Counted from the first letter of the stretch, positions 1 to 13,559 are shown. The stretch: DNA of 64,000 bases from Impatiens glandulifera (GCF_907164915.1 NC_061867.1:51277852-51341851); one strand, 5' to 3'. Numbers and translations: made by a program. The notes: generated from the letters alone by a model not told the origin.

Positions 1-289
1 TTTTAGGATTTAAATAAATAATTCTTTTAAATAAAATGGATACAACAATTCATCAAAATTACTTATTTTTTCTTTTAATTTTTTTAAAATTATTTTAATA
101 TGAGATGTGTACAACATCTATCCAAATAATTTTATTTTTATTTTTGGCCTTAACTCTTAATTAATTTGATTAATTAACACATTAATTATTCTTAATTAAT
201 TGTTTCAAATAAATTTTTGGCAATGGGATTAATTATTTTGATCTTATTTATTTAAAAATAATTATTTTAATATTATAAATTGGAGTGTA

Positions 290-2650
290 AATGTTTAATG
301 CTTACATACTTTTTAATTTTTTTTGTGTATTTTGTAGGTTAAAAATGGAGCCAAAATTAATTGAAAAAAAAATAATTTCAAACAAGCTCCAAAGTTGAAA
401 AGAGGTTGTGATCTAGTACAACCGGAAATAAAGAAAACAAATGCAGTAGGTCGTATGGTCATTGGATGAGCGCTGAAATCTCATCCAACACACCACAACC
501 AGCCGCATTGCCCGCTGCAATGAAAGGAAAGCACTGTCGCACATTAGTATGTCAACTAACGCGAACATATGCCCAAGTGTCCGCGCTTAGGACAAAAACG
601 ACGTCGATGCTCAAACGCGAAAGGTGCAAACAACGTTGTTTTCATCTTTAGTTTGTGTTCTTCCTCACAACGAACGAAATGATGATCCACCAGATTCTTT
701 GATTTTTCAAAGATAGAACTTCGGCGTTAGTCCATAATATTCGATGATTCGAAACCTGAAATGATCAGTAATCATGCCCTAGAACAATCAACTAGATGAA
801 GAACAAACAAAATTCATTAATGGCCTTTTGTCTGAAATTCGATCCACTTGATTGATCAACCAATATGGCTGGCTATAAATAGCTTCCCTCGGCCAAGACG
901 AACTCAAGGATCATAATAATAATCCCTCAATCCACTTCACACAAAATCCTCCATTAAAATTTTCAAGCTTTTATTGAAAATTTTGAAATCTTGTGTAAAG
1001 CTTAAGGCTCGGTTATGGGTAATCACAAAGTTTCTGAAAGAGTTCAAGAATGTTTTTCAACTCACTATAAGCTTCCATTCATGTTGTAATTCAAATTATG
1101 AATTCAAATTGAAATTTTTATATTTCAGTTCGACTAGTTGTGTATACTTCTTGATTATTTAATTTTTTATTAGAAAACGATTCTGAAATCATTTGCAAGC
1201 TTTCTATATAAATTAATTTGAATCAATCGATCCAAATCAAAAATACCCAAACATTATTTTAAAATTTTTCAAAATCTGGTTTCTAACTCAAGAATAGTGA
1301 CGCAAAACCTTCCTAACACATTTCTAGGGGTGTTACGAGTATGTTCATATCAATTCCGATCATGTTTGATCAAAAACCATTTTTTTATAAAAAAAAATTA
1401 GTTCTTGAGTTGGTTAAAACGAACAGTTAGTGATCATGTTTTGGTTTTATTTTATAATAACATGTATAAGGAAGTTGTTGGTAAACTCTATATAACCAAT
1501 AAAATCATCAAAATCTCGATTATTGTCAAAAACTATTTGAATTACATGGGACATCATCCCTATCGAATGATGCACCGGGATGATGTTATAAATGATCCTT
1601 GAGGTTAGACGAAACTCTCCATCACTTCAGATCGAAGAACGAAGGCTTCAATCGAAATCACCAAACTTGTAATTGGTGATATTGGCATTCGACCGAGGAA
1701 ATCAGCCGGGTTCGATTTCCGAATGAGAAAATTGAACCCTCCCCTACACCCCGATTGAGGATCTTCCGTATCTGACCGATGGATCAGCGTGTGACCGAGA
1801 ACTCCCTCCACCCGACTAAGGAATCCTAGCCTCGACTAAGGATCTTTCACATCCGACCGAGAGTTCAGCGTCCGACCGAGAAAGTTTTAGCCCGCGACCA
1901 AAGATGGGCACCCGCGACCGAGGAGATTGATCTTAGGACCTGTTTGTTTGAGATTTTAATTTTAAAAATTGTTTTTTCAATTATAAGCCACAACCCATTT
2001 TTTAAAAATTCAAAAAAATTGAAAACAATTTCAAAATAGTTTTAGAATATTTTCATTAAAATATTTTGATAAGGGCCTATTTGAATATATTTTTTCAGTT
2101 TCCACCATAATATTCGACATCAATTGCATGTATTAGCATTTAAATATTATTCTAAAATTTTAAATGTAAGAAAAACATGTGCATGTTCAGAACTTGAAAA
2201 ATAATTGGTTAAATAAAGTGTAATAAAACCAACTTTTCAAAAAGTTTAGACATTTTTTTGTAAAATATAGACCGTTTTTTAACGGTACAGAAGATATAGT
2301 ACGAAAGTCTTTTCCCGAGTATCACCAAACATCGAACTCTAATCGAATCTCTAGTAAAATTACGTTTATATACGTATACAAACATTTTATTGATTTAAAA
2401 TTAAAATTAATTGACGACTCTTTCACCAAATAAACAATCTTCTGAATTAATTATATTTTTAATTAATTTAAAATATGGATTTCTTATAAGTCAAATTATG
2501 ATTTGATTATTTTAAATTTAAATATTATTTAAAATGGATCATAAAAATTAATTATTGTTATGATTAATTAAAATATACATTTTTTTATAAATTTTTAGAT
2601 AATATTTTATTAAAAGATTTTCGACACGCAAATTGAGTTTCAAATTTCTC
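290..2650. mobile_element. LTR-like retrotransposon relic in duplication copy 1
   Basis: This compositionally mixed block differs from the surrounding AT-rich DNA. It has a TATA-like motif followed by a leader-like stretch at about 873-960. A GC-richer stretch at 1605-1930 repeats the motif 'gaccgag' about six times. The tail at 2300-2650 contains 'cttttcccgag' and 'gacgactctttcacc'. Related tail sequence recurs at about 13560-13990, which shows it is dispersed. Such tails resemble LTR-adjacent regions of plant Ty3/gypsy elements of the Tat/Ogre kind, here pointing to minus orientation. No protein domain, primer site or clean LTR ends were found, so the class is an inference. Confidence 0.4.
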
Positions 2651-3474
2651 GAATCTCAATTTTTTATTTTTTATTTTAGAAAGATTTTTTTGTGGGGATA
2701 CAATAGGCTTTTGATGATAATGTAAATATGTTTGTGGATGGAGTGGACAATAGAATATTTAATTTGAGTTAACAATAGTTTTAAAAAAAAAAATTATGGT
2801 GGAAATATATGTAGAATATATAGGAAGAGTAACTATTAACAAAATCTTCTAACAAATAAAATTTATAAACTTAAATATTAATATATTTTTAAAATTAATT
2901 TTGTATTTTATAATTTTAATAATTTTACTAGATAATTCAATTTTTTTTCCTATTTTTAATTCAAACAAAAATTAACAATTAAGAGAAATAAAATTCTAAT
3001 ATTAAATAGGAAGAATTAAAAATCTGATCAGCTTGGTGACCTGCCATGCATCAATCAATAATTATATATAGGAAAAAGAATAATATTTTTGACATCCATG
3101 AATGAACGGATTTATTTTCAGTGAAATTTCAATTTCTCCCATGCCATGGGTCCATCACACGGGTTAATTTGTTATGAATTACAAATTTACATGTATATAT
3201 ATATATGTGTGTAAAACATCAATTAATATTGGTTACTAAGTATTTTGTACTTATAAATCTTTTATTTTGTAAAACTAATTAAGCTGGAAAGTCGACAATA
3301 TCGCGGACCATGATGATCTAATTGGAAAGGCATTAATTAATTAAATAATTGCAAAAATAAAACCTTACATTAATTACACAAAATATCCTAATTAACATCA
3401 ATATTGAGAAATGGAGTTTGGCTGTATTAATAATGTATTTAAATATATTTGGTATATAGTAAAGTAAGATGTGT

Positions 3475-3516
<42 letters not shown>

Positions 3517-6500
3517 CTATGATACAAACAAAACAAATATATATTGCACAAAAACATCTCTTCTTCTTCTTCTTCGTGGACAATCCAACCATTTTAATTT
3601 GTATTAAATCTTGGCCGGCTTTCTTCATAAAATGATCCGATACTGTTGGAATTTCAATCCTTATTCATTATTTATAGGCAGGCTGGGTGGTCTTTTTTTT
3701 CTTTTTTTTTTTTTTTTTTTAAGGATATAATGTAAAATATTTTTATTTTTTTTATTTAGAATGTACGTTTTAGTATTATAATTTAAGTATTTTGATTTTT
3801 ATAAAATATTAATAATTAAACATTACTAACTTTTAATAATTTAAGAGTTATATAAATATTTAGATGATCAGAACTAACCATGGTCATGTCATGACTTTGA
3901 TTAATTTAATTAGTTCAATTTTTTTATATTTATCTCAACCAATTTTGAATTAGTTTCATTGATAGGTACGTACGTGCATGTGAGATACTTTGTAAGATTT
4001 TATTATATGACATCTTAGACCAAGGCCATTAAATTTTATAAATGTTTATTTATTACCTCACTCATCAATGAAACTAGCTAATTTTAAAATATATATTTTT
4101 TTTTTATTAATAATAAGATTAATCAGGAATATAAACTAGAACTTGGGGCAATATATTAATTCAAAGGAAGGAGATAAATGAATGGATTTAATGTAAAACC
4201 TCTTTAAAAAAACGTTGGAAAAAAATGTTAAGATTTTTTAATTTGTAATGTTTGAAACATAAACTAATCAAATTAATTTTCAAAAAAATAACCAAGATTA
4301 TTTTTCCAATACCCACGTGAAACAACCTCTTGTTTTTTTTTAGTTTGACGGATTTATTAAAATAAAAATGATTGTTTTTGGCAAGTTGCATGTAGTTATT
4401 GTATATTCTATAATGTCAAGTTGTACATAGTTTTCTAAAGAAGACGAGACAATAAGAAAGATCAGGATGATAGGTATATGACATGCAGATGAAATAATTC
4501 AAATTTCTATGTCACTTTGTAATTTGTGATTTCTGTTCACGAGAAGACATTTCAACTCTAACTTGAAATGGTTGAATAATAAAAGTTTAATAAATTAGAT
4601 GGACATAGTATAAATCGATGAAAGCAAAAGCTTGTTGATCATGATTTAATTGATTATTTCAAAAAAAAAAAAAATAACTATCACATAATCACTTATCTTT
4701 TCAATGATCAAATAATTCGGTTCATCAAGTAAAAAACAAAACAAAAAAATGGACCGAAAGAAAAACAAATTGAAAATCTTCATTATAGAGCAAATTGATC
4801 TTTTAGTGTAAGATTATATATATTATTTAAAATTAAAGAAAATATACTTAATGATAAACTTAAATTAGTTTGTGAATTTTTCTTTATTATGTTTGAAACT
4901 ATAGTCTTATAGATGATATGGTAAGAGTTTTTTAAATACTTGTTAATTATACGTCTCATTTTTATTTTTCAACTCAATTAGGAAACTGAAAATAATATTT
5001 AAAAAAACTCAATAAATTAATTTATCGTATTAATATTTAAAATAAAACATGTTAGTTTCTTCACGTGAATTTCAAGTTGGTAATCTCGTTAATTCATTGC
5101 GGTACAATTATTTACATAAAAAGTTGGTAATGTTATTTTCATTTTTTTAAGTCTATTCAAGCTTCTCCCAAAATTAGCTACTAGTATCCACTTTAATGTA
5201 AATTATATTTATGGTGTCCTTTTCTTCTTGTCTATTTATTTTTCATTCCAAATTATTATTATTATTATTATTTTAAGGTGGGTGATGGATTAGTTTTTAT
5301 GATCAATAATTCAAAAAATAATGCTTCAACAAAAAAATAATTTTTGCTTGATGATAGACATGCAAACAAACCATAGAAAGACGAATTATTTCTGATCACA
5401 ACTTAATATCTATTTTGAGAAAGTTTTTAATATGTGACAAATTCATATGTAATTTGACTCATTCCAAATTAGACAAAATGTAATTTTTTGGTTCAATTAA
5501 TAGATTTGGATGACATTGTTTATTAATTAATTATATAATATATATATTTGAAATTAGTATAACCACAAACCCATGTCCCGCAGTTTAATTTAGAGTTTTT
5601 AAACAAAATATTAAGGGGTTAGCATACTTTTCTAAAATATTTTACAAGAAAGTACTTTTAATATTTTGTTTGTTAATTTAAATTATTAAATATATATGAT
5701 TTGAAGAAGGCTACTTCACATGGTTTTTTTTTTTTTTTTCCTAAAAAAATAGCAGTTTAAGTGTAAGGTCAAGTCAATATCCCTGTTTTTTTTACATTTT
5801 TATTGAAATCATGTGATGCATAATTTACCTAACCCCATAAATGATGTAGAATCATTTATAGAAAAAATAGGTGCAATAATTCAAATGTAAGTATTACATT
5901 TCTGCAATAATTATTTGTTTAATTTAATTTAAAAACCATTTACTTGTCACAACAAATTAATATATATATAAGAACGAAGTAATAACACATGAACGAAGTC
6001 AATTAACAGGAATAAGTAAAATGACACTCAAATTATATCTTAAAGTGCCATTGAGAATGAATTAGTATTTTATAAAGAGTTATTTATCTTAATTATTGTT
6101 GTAGTTATTTTTTAGAAATATAAACTTATAAATGAACGTTATCTTGTTCGTATGTACTCGTATGTGTGATAAAAAAAAGTATAATTAATTGTTTACTAAT
6201 ATAAAATGTGTGTTAAGTTATTAAAGATATTTTAAATCAAAACTTTATATTTTATTTTATCTTTTGAACAAAAAGTGTACAATTAACCTATTATAAGGTT
6301 AAAAGGTTTTGATAATTAAAAGTGACCATAACATCAAATATTCATTTGTAATAAAAAAAATATCATACATTTGACTCGTTAAAAAATTATATTTATAAAT
6401 TAATTAATATGAACTTATGAAGGCACCATATAATGAAATTAGTTGTTAGAAAAATTATTGTGTTAAAAAGACAAGTGTAGAGAGGTTAATTAAAAAAAAA

Positions 6501-8418
6501 TTAATTAGACAATATTAGAAGCATGTATTGTTTTGTTTTTAATATTAGACACCAAAATAACATTAACACTAGTAAGGCAAATTGGGCCAAAATTTTAACT
6601 ACATATTGGGTGGACAACAATTTCTTTAATATTTTAATATATACTTTTAATAGTAATTTATGTACGGAAAAAAAAATTAAATGACATTCTTGAAATGTAA
6701 AGCACCATATCATGAAATGAGTTTTATTAAGATAAATTACTATCAAAGTTGAAGTTGATCAAATAACTTTAATCATTAAAAATATTAGAAGGAAACATTG
6801 TACAAGGTTTACTATTTTGTTTTTAATATTAGACACGAAATAACATTATCGTAGAGCACCAATTATATAGATTTAGCCAATTTTTTAAATACATATTTGG
6901 TAGAAAACAATACATATAATTAAAATTATGTACCTTATAATTTGTGTTTTTCAAAAAACTATTAAATGACATTCTTAAAATGTGAAGGCTCAAGGCACCA
7001 TATCACAAAATGAGTTACGTTAGAAAAAATAAGTTTTTAATTTTGAAAAACAGTAATAGAGAGGTTGATAAAAAAATTAATTAGACAATATTAAAAAGGA
7101 AACATTTGAGTTTACATCCATTTGGTTCATTAATGATGCATATTAATAGAAAATAAGAATTAAATTAAGTTTCAAATCCTGCACATGATGATGTGTCAAT
7201 AATAATAATAATAATAATAAAGGGTCTATGACAATTGAGTGTGACATTTAAATTGCAGATTTCCTTATTTGAGTAAGGTGAGCTGCATATACATAAAATA
7301 AATTCAATAAATGCTCAATTAAATTTATCTAGAGCTATCATAAATGTCAATAATGTCATGTGTGCTTGAAGTTAGAATAAATTGCTAGGCATACCAAATA
7401 TGATAATTTGTTTTTGCTAATTATATAGAAATTAAGAATGAAATTTTTTAACATGATAATTATTTGTGCTTGAATTAGTTAGAGTAAAATTAGTTTAAAC
7501 TAAGTTCACAAAGTTTTTTAAACTATTCTTTTATGTTACATATTATTAATTATTTGTTGTTTTAATATGTATCTCATGTTAAATATATAATAATATTTTC
7601 TTAGTTTGCAAAAGGAAACATCTTGAGTCTATAATATATATTTGGGGATAATGTTTGGTTTGTGGATATTTGTTTTACTAAGCTTGTTTGAGCTTGTTGC
7701 TATACAATTTGTAATCCGACATTTTTTTGCGATATTTGATTATTTTTCAAATAACCCCTACCAAAAAGTTCAATATGAATTTATTTGTGTCATTCATAAA
7801 TGGACATCTTTAACGACAATCATTGTGGTTACAATGAGATATTATTGTTTGCGCTCATCTAAAATTCTCACGGATCTAATATCATTTTTTTCAAGATTTA
7901 ATTAGGTCTCCTTCATTTCATGAAAGTGGCACATTATTCGAGTTGACATGATCATAATAATTATTTTCAACAAATTGAGGCACTCTTAATTAAGAGCTTT
8001 TTAAAAATACTTTAAAAAGAAATTACTTTAATGTTTTTGATTAATTTTGATTTTCTTTATATATATATATATATATAATTTGAAGAAGCTTATCTCACAT
8101 GATTTTCATCATCCCTCTAACGTGAAAAAAAAAAGCTTTAATTTTCATTTTTTTAATTGAATGAAAATGGAAAATGTTGGTTTAAAATTTATTTTTAAGA
8201 TATCTCAAATAATAAATCAAAATCAAATATAATCATAATTAAAGTTAAAATTTCACATTTAAATTATGAACTTAATTATCAAATATTAATAGATGGTTAC
8301 AAACCCGCTAATTCACTCTTTCTCAAAATAAAGCCTAATAGAATTAAATTGACTTAGCCCACTAGATATATAGATAGATAGCTCAAAAACTAGATATAAA
8401 CTTTGACAATTATTTCAG

Positions 8419-8494
<76 letters not shown>

Positions 8495-9228
8495 TAGTAT
8501 TGCAATATAGAATAATCATTTTGAGTGATTAGTAGGAAAATTGTAAGAAATCACTTGTAGGTAATTTGAATTGTTTTGTCAAAGTACACAATAACATAAA
8601 TATGCAATTGTAATAGGAGAGAGATCGATTGGATTAAATTTAGGACAATTTTTATATAACAACAAATATATTTTAATTTCGTTATAAACAGTTGATTGAC
8701 AAATTTATCACAAAAGAATAGATGAAAGGTCGTTTGAAGAAATGAAAACATATTGCAGAAAATTTGGCATCAAAACTTGATAGTGATAAGAAAAATTCAA
8801 TAAAATATAAGTAAAAAGAAGTGACAAAAAAATGAAAAAAAATGAAAAAAAAGGAAAGGTGAGATAATTAGAAGTTAGGCCTAATGATTTTGTCTCTTGG
8901 TTTCTATCTATGATTGATATTTGTTTATTGAGATTAAATATGATTTGGGTTGTGTTTAGACATAAATAAAACAATTTGAAACAATAGTGATACCAAACAT
9001 TTTGTGGTTTGTGGTTCTAACAAAAAAACTAATTTTTTTTTTATTAGTGTACAAACATGTTATTAAAAAATAATAATTATTAAATAACTATTAAAAAAGA
9101 AAAAAAAAATTAATTTTAATATCTTTCATATTCTTTGTCTTTTCTCTTATTCGATCAGGAGATAAAAAAAAAAAATTGAAGGATGATTGATACTAATGTT
9201 TTTATAATCTATTCTTATTATAAGAGAA
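2651..9228. other. AT-rich non-coding part of duplication copy 1
   Basis: No gene is supportable here. The stretch holds homopolymer runs, an (AT)n run at 3481-3514, (TTA)n near 5255, (AAT)n near 7198 and a long (AT)n at 8420-8492. Small open frames, for example around 7642-7905, are disrupted by an indel in copy 2 and lack splice or codon support. The matching stretch of copy 2 is 27111-35100, apart from its own insertions. Confidence 0.7.
8420..8492. repeat. (AT)n microsatellite, expanded in copy 1
   Basis: There are about 73 bp of uninterrupted AT dinucleotides. The paralogous site in copy 2 (about 34356-34375) has only about 20 bp between the same flanks ('tttcagca' and 'gctagtattg'). 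Confidence 0.95.
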
Positions 9229-9236
9229 CTCATTAA

Positions 9237-10887
9237 CAGTGGCGGACCTACAAAGGGGGCCTTGGGGGGCCCGGGCCTCCCCCAACCTTACAATAATTTG
9301 TTTATATATATATATATTTAATAAGCCACTCTTAGTCTAGTTGGCTTTGTAGCTCAACAGTGAACCTAAAGTCAGGTGTTCGAACCTTGCCTCACCTTAA
9401 ATTTATTTATCATATTTTAAAATATAATTTTATATAATAATATTATTTATTTTGAAATTATATTTATATAACAATTATACATTATTTTTTATTTATTTTA
9501 ATATAATAATACAAATTACTTATGAGGGTAAAATATAAAAATTAAAATAATAATAATTTTTTATATTTCTTAATTTTAAACTATTTTAAAAATTTATAAG
9601 AAAATATAAATTAATATTAATAAACAAGTTAAAATAGTTATATTATTTTTGTATTTTTATTTTTATTAATATTTATTTTTTTTTATATTCTCATAAAATT
9701 AGGCTGAAACATATTAAATTAGATTTTCATATTTTTTATATAGTTAGTTTTTTATGAATTTGTTTTTGTGTTATATTTGATGAAAAATTTATTGGGAATT
9801 ACAAATGAGTTATCACTTTGCCTACAAAGAGGAGATCAAAATATAGTTCAAGCCATGTTATTGATTGCGAGTTCGAAAAATCAATTACAAAAATTTAGAG
9901 AAGATGGATGGCATGATATTTTGGACCAAGTTAACAGTTTTTGTCAATTACACTCAATCTCAATACTTGATATGAATGAGCATATGATAATTGATAGCAA
10001 TGGTAGGCGAAGAGGAAAAGGAGAACTCATCACTAATCTTCATCATTATCGTGTGGAAATCTTTTGTCAGGTATAATAAATATTATTTCTTATCTATTAA
10101 TAGTTATTATATATTATATATTATCTATTAATAGTTATTATTTATTATTTAATGCTAGGTTGTTGACTTGATTATGCAAGAAATAAATAATCGTTTTTCA
10201 GAAGTTAATACAGACTTACTTGATTGCATATCATGTCTTCATCCCAGAAATTCATTCTCCAAATTTGATATTCGTAAACTCATTCGTCTTGCCAAACTTT
10301 ATTCTGGAAATTTCACAGGCAGTGATTATTTATTTTTGGAACAACAACTTCGGGCTTACTTATTTAATTTGCGAGATGATCCTCAATTTTCTTCAATTGA
10401 AGACTTGGAAATTTTTGCTCAGAAATTGGTTATAACAGAAAAAACATATAGTTTTTCCATTGATTTATCGATTGATGGAGTTGGTTTTAGTTTTACTAGT
10501 TGCAACTGTATCTGTTGAAAGAGTTTTTTCTGCAATGAAGACCGTGAAAACTGATTTGCGTAATCGAATGGAAGATGAATGGATGAATGATAGTTTAGTT
10601 GTATATGTTGAGAAAAATATTTTCTCAACAATTGAAAATGAGCCAATATTGCAATATTTTCAACAAATGGAATCTCGTAGAATAAATTTGTCTTCTTTTG
10701 TACTGACTCATGGACAAGAATAATTTAGTAATTGTGCTTATTAGTATTTTATAATTGTGTTTGTTAGTATTTTATGTAATTATCAAGTAAAATTTTAATT
10801 AAAAAATGCATTTATTTGATCGCCAAAAAAATGCTACGTTACTATGTATTCGGCCCCCCCGAGAAAACATTTCTGGGTCCGCCACTG
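9237..10887 (+). mobile_element. hAT-superfamily DNA transposon, internally degraded
   Basis: The ends are inverted repeats: CAGTGGCGGACC at the left, and its complement GGTCCGCCACTG at the right. An 8-bp target duplication 'ctcattaa' flanks it at 9229-9236 and 10888-10895, the length expected for hAT. The 1651-bp element lacks the transposase N-terminus and keeps only a C-terminal coding relic. The sister duplication has no element at the matching place (about 35115), although a few adjacent bases are also missing there. A tRNA-like stretch with 'tagtctagttgg' and 'gttcgaacc' lies near the left end (about 9330-9400). Confidence 0.93.
9768..10723 (+). pseudogene. hAT transposase C-terminal relic (ZMYM1/TTF-type, hATC domain)
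   Basis: Exon A (about 9768-10070) joins exon B (from 10159) through an 88-bp GT-AG intron in phase 0. The frame then breaks at a T-run near 10453, where one extra base shifts it, and continues in the next frame to a stop at 10723. The last part contains the hAT dimerisation core with 'VSVERVFSAMKTVKTDLRNR' (about 10512-10571), typical of plant transposases annotated as zinc-finger MYM-type or TTF-type proteins. The N-terminal zinc finger and most of the catalytic domain are missing, so the protein cannot be active. The first listed base is the start of the open frame, not a proven start codon. Confidence 0.85.
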
Positions 10888-11129
10888 CTCATTAATGTTC
10901 ATAATGTAGATGATTATGTTTATTTTATTGGGTTATTATTGAAAAATAATTAAATTATTAATTTTTTAAATTTTATTTCGAATAGCATTTAATTTAATAG
11001 TAAAAAAGATTTGGAACAATCCTTTAAGTTAGATAGGGATTTGAATCTTAAGATTTTAGTATTAATTTTTTTTAAGTATAATATATATAAGCGGAAGATT
11101 TTTATATAATAAATATAGAAATGGGTATA

Positions 11130-11867
11130 AACCAAGGAATGAATTTAAATTATTTCCAATTTTGATCTTATTGATATTAATATTTCTCAACTTTGTATAA
11201 TACATCTTAATTTATTTAAATACATCAGTTGATTTATGCCTATTTCCAACTTGGTAGAATATAATGTATTAATTACTAGTTAGAAATTTTAAGTCCTATC
11301 TACTTTTCCTACCAAACTTTTTAAAATTTGATGACTAGGGCAAATTCATTGTGGGTAGTCTATGATGACGTGGCTTCTTGAGATGACGTCCATAAATTAA
11401 AAATAATGACTTCAATATTGGAATTAATGGGTTAAATGGATCGACAATTGCTAGAAAAAGTGGAAGGGATACAAATAAAAAGCTCTTGGAGACCTATAAA
11501 TAGGTGAGTCTAAACATTATAAAAAACACTCAATTGAAAGAACATCCCTTTCTTTCTATCTCATATCTTCTCTTTGTTTTTCGATCCTTATGTATTGATT
11601 TTCATATATATATATATTTTAGTTCGCCTGAGTAATACTTGTGTGTTAAGTAATTACTGGGTTATCCCGTTGTATCCTGGGAAATAGGCGTCTGTTTAAT
11701 CCTTGAAGCACAATCGGAGGGGACGAATCTGTTTTAAGGAAACTGTATTTTGTATAGGACTTGGTTTGGAATTTTTTGTTCACGTTTTGAGTTTATTGGC
11801 ATAGTTTCTAACAGACTTTAAACATATTCACTTTCTTCTACTCATTACGTGTTATTGATTTTCAGTT
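11130..11867 (+). other. Unassigned sequence, probably including a copia LTR/leader
   Basis: The stretch has no coding potential. From about 11340 it resembles an LTR plus leader of the gag relic that follows, with a TATA-like 'cctataaatagg' near 11492 and a leader running into the gag start at 11868. I could not find a canonical primer-binding site or matching LTR ends, so the boundary is not defined. Confidence 0.4.
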
Positions 11868-12330
11868 ATGACTATTAAACCAAATAATGTTAGCGTTCAA
11901 GAGGAAACTAATATCATTGCACGTTCTCCTGTGATTCATACGCATAACACCCATGATGAAAAACCGAAAATGTTCTCCGGTGTGGATTTCAAGAGGTGGG
12001 AACATAAGATGTTGTTCTATTTAACGACTTTAAACTTGGTTAGATTTCTCATTAAGGATGCTCTTATGCTCCAAGAGGGTGAGAGTAGTGTTGAGTCCAT
12101 CAGTGTGTTAGATGCATGGAAACATTCTGATTTCCTATGCCAAAATTACATATTGAATGGACTAGTCGATTCATTGTCCAATGTGTACTTTGAATGAAAG
12201 ACGACTAAACAACTATGAATCTCCCTCGATAAGAAATATAAAACCGAGGATATCGGGGCCAAGAAATTTCTTGTGGCTCAATTGAAGACTTGATTTCGTT
12301 CTGGAGATTTAGGAATTTGTTAAAGAAAGG
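11868..12330 (+). pseudogene. Ty1/copia gag relic
   Basis: The translation starts with ATG and contains 'FSGVDFKRWEHKMLFYLTTL' and 'DAWKHSDFLCQNYILNGL'. These are typical of the UBN2-type gag of plant copia elements. The frame is interrupted by in-frame TGA stops at 12195, 12216 and 12291, after which gag similarity fades. No zinc knuckle, protease, integrase or reverse transcriptase follows. It is a dead 5' fragment, cut short where the minus-strand relic begins. Confidence 0.8.
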
Positions 12331-12369
12331 TTACATCTTGTTTAAAAATTTGTCTCATTCGAAACATTT

Positions 12370-13483
12370 CTGGATTGTTTATGTCAAGGTTGCTGTCTAA
12401 AGCTGCAGACGAGCTTTCTTGGTCTAACCTTGAGCTGATAGATTGAAAAGTATCATGCCATGGAGCCATAGCCTCCATGACTATGCGTCGAATATTCTCA
12501 AATTGAAGAAACTATTCCTCAAAGTGAGATGGAGTGGAAATATGATAGCCAATCGGAGCACAACAGACAGGTCTAACATGATGAGAACTGACCTCAAGTG
12601 ACATCTCTGGTTCTGTTTGAGCTCGTTGACCGATCGGTTCTAAGGTGGGATGAGCAGGAGTCGGTTGCTCTAGAGGAGAGATTTCACAACCGATCGGTTG
12701 AGGATTTTTAATTTGATGAGGAGGGGAAGGACCCTTGTCGACTGAGGATGAGAGTTTCGAGAAGCCTTCATTTTGCTCGTCTTCTCTCTGGCTTTCCTCA
12801 GACCCGGAGGAGTTGAGGCTTGATGCTATTTTGTTAGCAGAGGTTATTTTCAATCCTTTTCCAATACGCTCCCAGTCCTCTATTGCAAGAGAAAATTATT
12901 CCTTAGCGCATGGTCCCCGAACCTCATAACCATCGAACATATCATGTTCATCTTAGAGAGTCTTCTCCTGCTCGACTAGACGTTCCTCCTCTTCGAGCAA
13001 CTGCTCAGTGCTTATAGTTTGAGTTCGGCCTTGAGAAGGAGGCATATCCTCAACAAAATTCAAAGGCTCGTCCTCGTCATGGTGATTCATATCGACTCGA
13101 GGAGTAGGAATGTCGGTTTCTTCCGAGTTGGAGATTTTGCCGTCGTCTATATATCTAAGGGTAGTAGACATGTATTCCTCCAATAGTCCGTTTAGATAAT
13201 TAATTACGTCCGCATCTGTTTTGGCAGTGTCAGCAGACGGATTATAGTTCTTTTTGCATGCCTTGAAGAAGGGAAAAATAACTCGATCTCTTGCATATGC
13301 TTCTACGAATTCGCTCTTTTTAAGGGTTTCGACGACAGATTTAGTTTTGGTAAGATAGAATATCGCCTCTTTCAAACTTAGCAGTTCAGACCATTTTTCA
13401 TCCTCAGCAACCTCGGGAAGTGCTTCATTAAAACTCGTGCCTAGTCTGATGTTTACCCAAGTATTAAAAAGATCAATCTTCAT
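12370..13483 (-). pseudogene. Unrecognised protein relic, probably transposon-derived
   Basis: Read on the minus strand, an ATG at 13483 opens a 176-codon frame ending at 12953. It is helical and charged, with an acidic tail. After in-frame stops the coding-like sequence continues (12853-12512, a Ser/Pro/Gln-rich linker, then to about 12370 with a further helical stretch). I do not recognise a domain. Its upstream side carries a Ty3/gypsy-like leader in the same orientation (13560-13990), which suggests a gag-like or accessory protein of a retroelement. A decayed host gene is the alternative. Codon use is more even than in the AT-rich surroundings, consistent with former coding. Confidence 0.5.
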
Positions 13484-13559
13484 CTTAGCAGTAGCTTTAG
13501 TTTGTTCGAGTATAAGGTTGATTATCCTAAATTAGCTAATTTAATCTAACAATTTCTTT

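Larger units (their letters stand above)
1..11129. repeat. Segmental duplication, copy 1 (left edge outside window)
   Basis: This segment matches 24413-35358 in the same order and orientation, base 1 pairing with about 24413. Long runs are identical, and differences are mostly single bases, microsatellite lengths and a few indels. Homology stops at about 11129, just after 'aaatgggtata'. Because base 1 already matches, the true left border lies outside the window. The segment holds an LTR-like relic (about 290-2650), AT-rich DNA with no supportable gene (2650-9228) and the hAT insertion at 9237-10887. Short open frames in it are not preserved between the copies in a way that suggests coding. 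Confidence 0.93.

Noticed and set aside
466..651. 61-codon frame, also present at 24881-25066
   Set aside because: It lies in an LTR-like relic, and similarity between the copies only reflects the recent duplication. There is no domain and no splice context.
7642..7905. Hydrophobic 87-codon frame with an apparent signal-like start, partly kept at 33650
   Set aside because: The copies diverge by an indel that changes the frame after about 25 codons, composition is AT-driven and no motif is visible.
9325..9405. Possible tRNA gene inside the hAT element
   Set aside because: A- and B-box-like words are present but no cloverleaf with acceptor stem pairing could be drawn.
12735..12929. Plus-strand frame across the minus-strand relic
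   Set aside because: It is a shadow of the minus-strand coding-like sequence.
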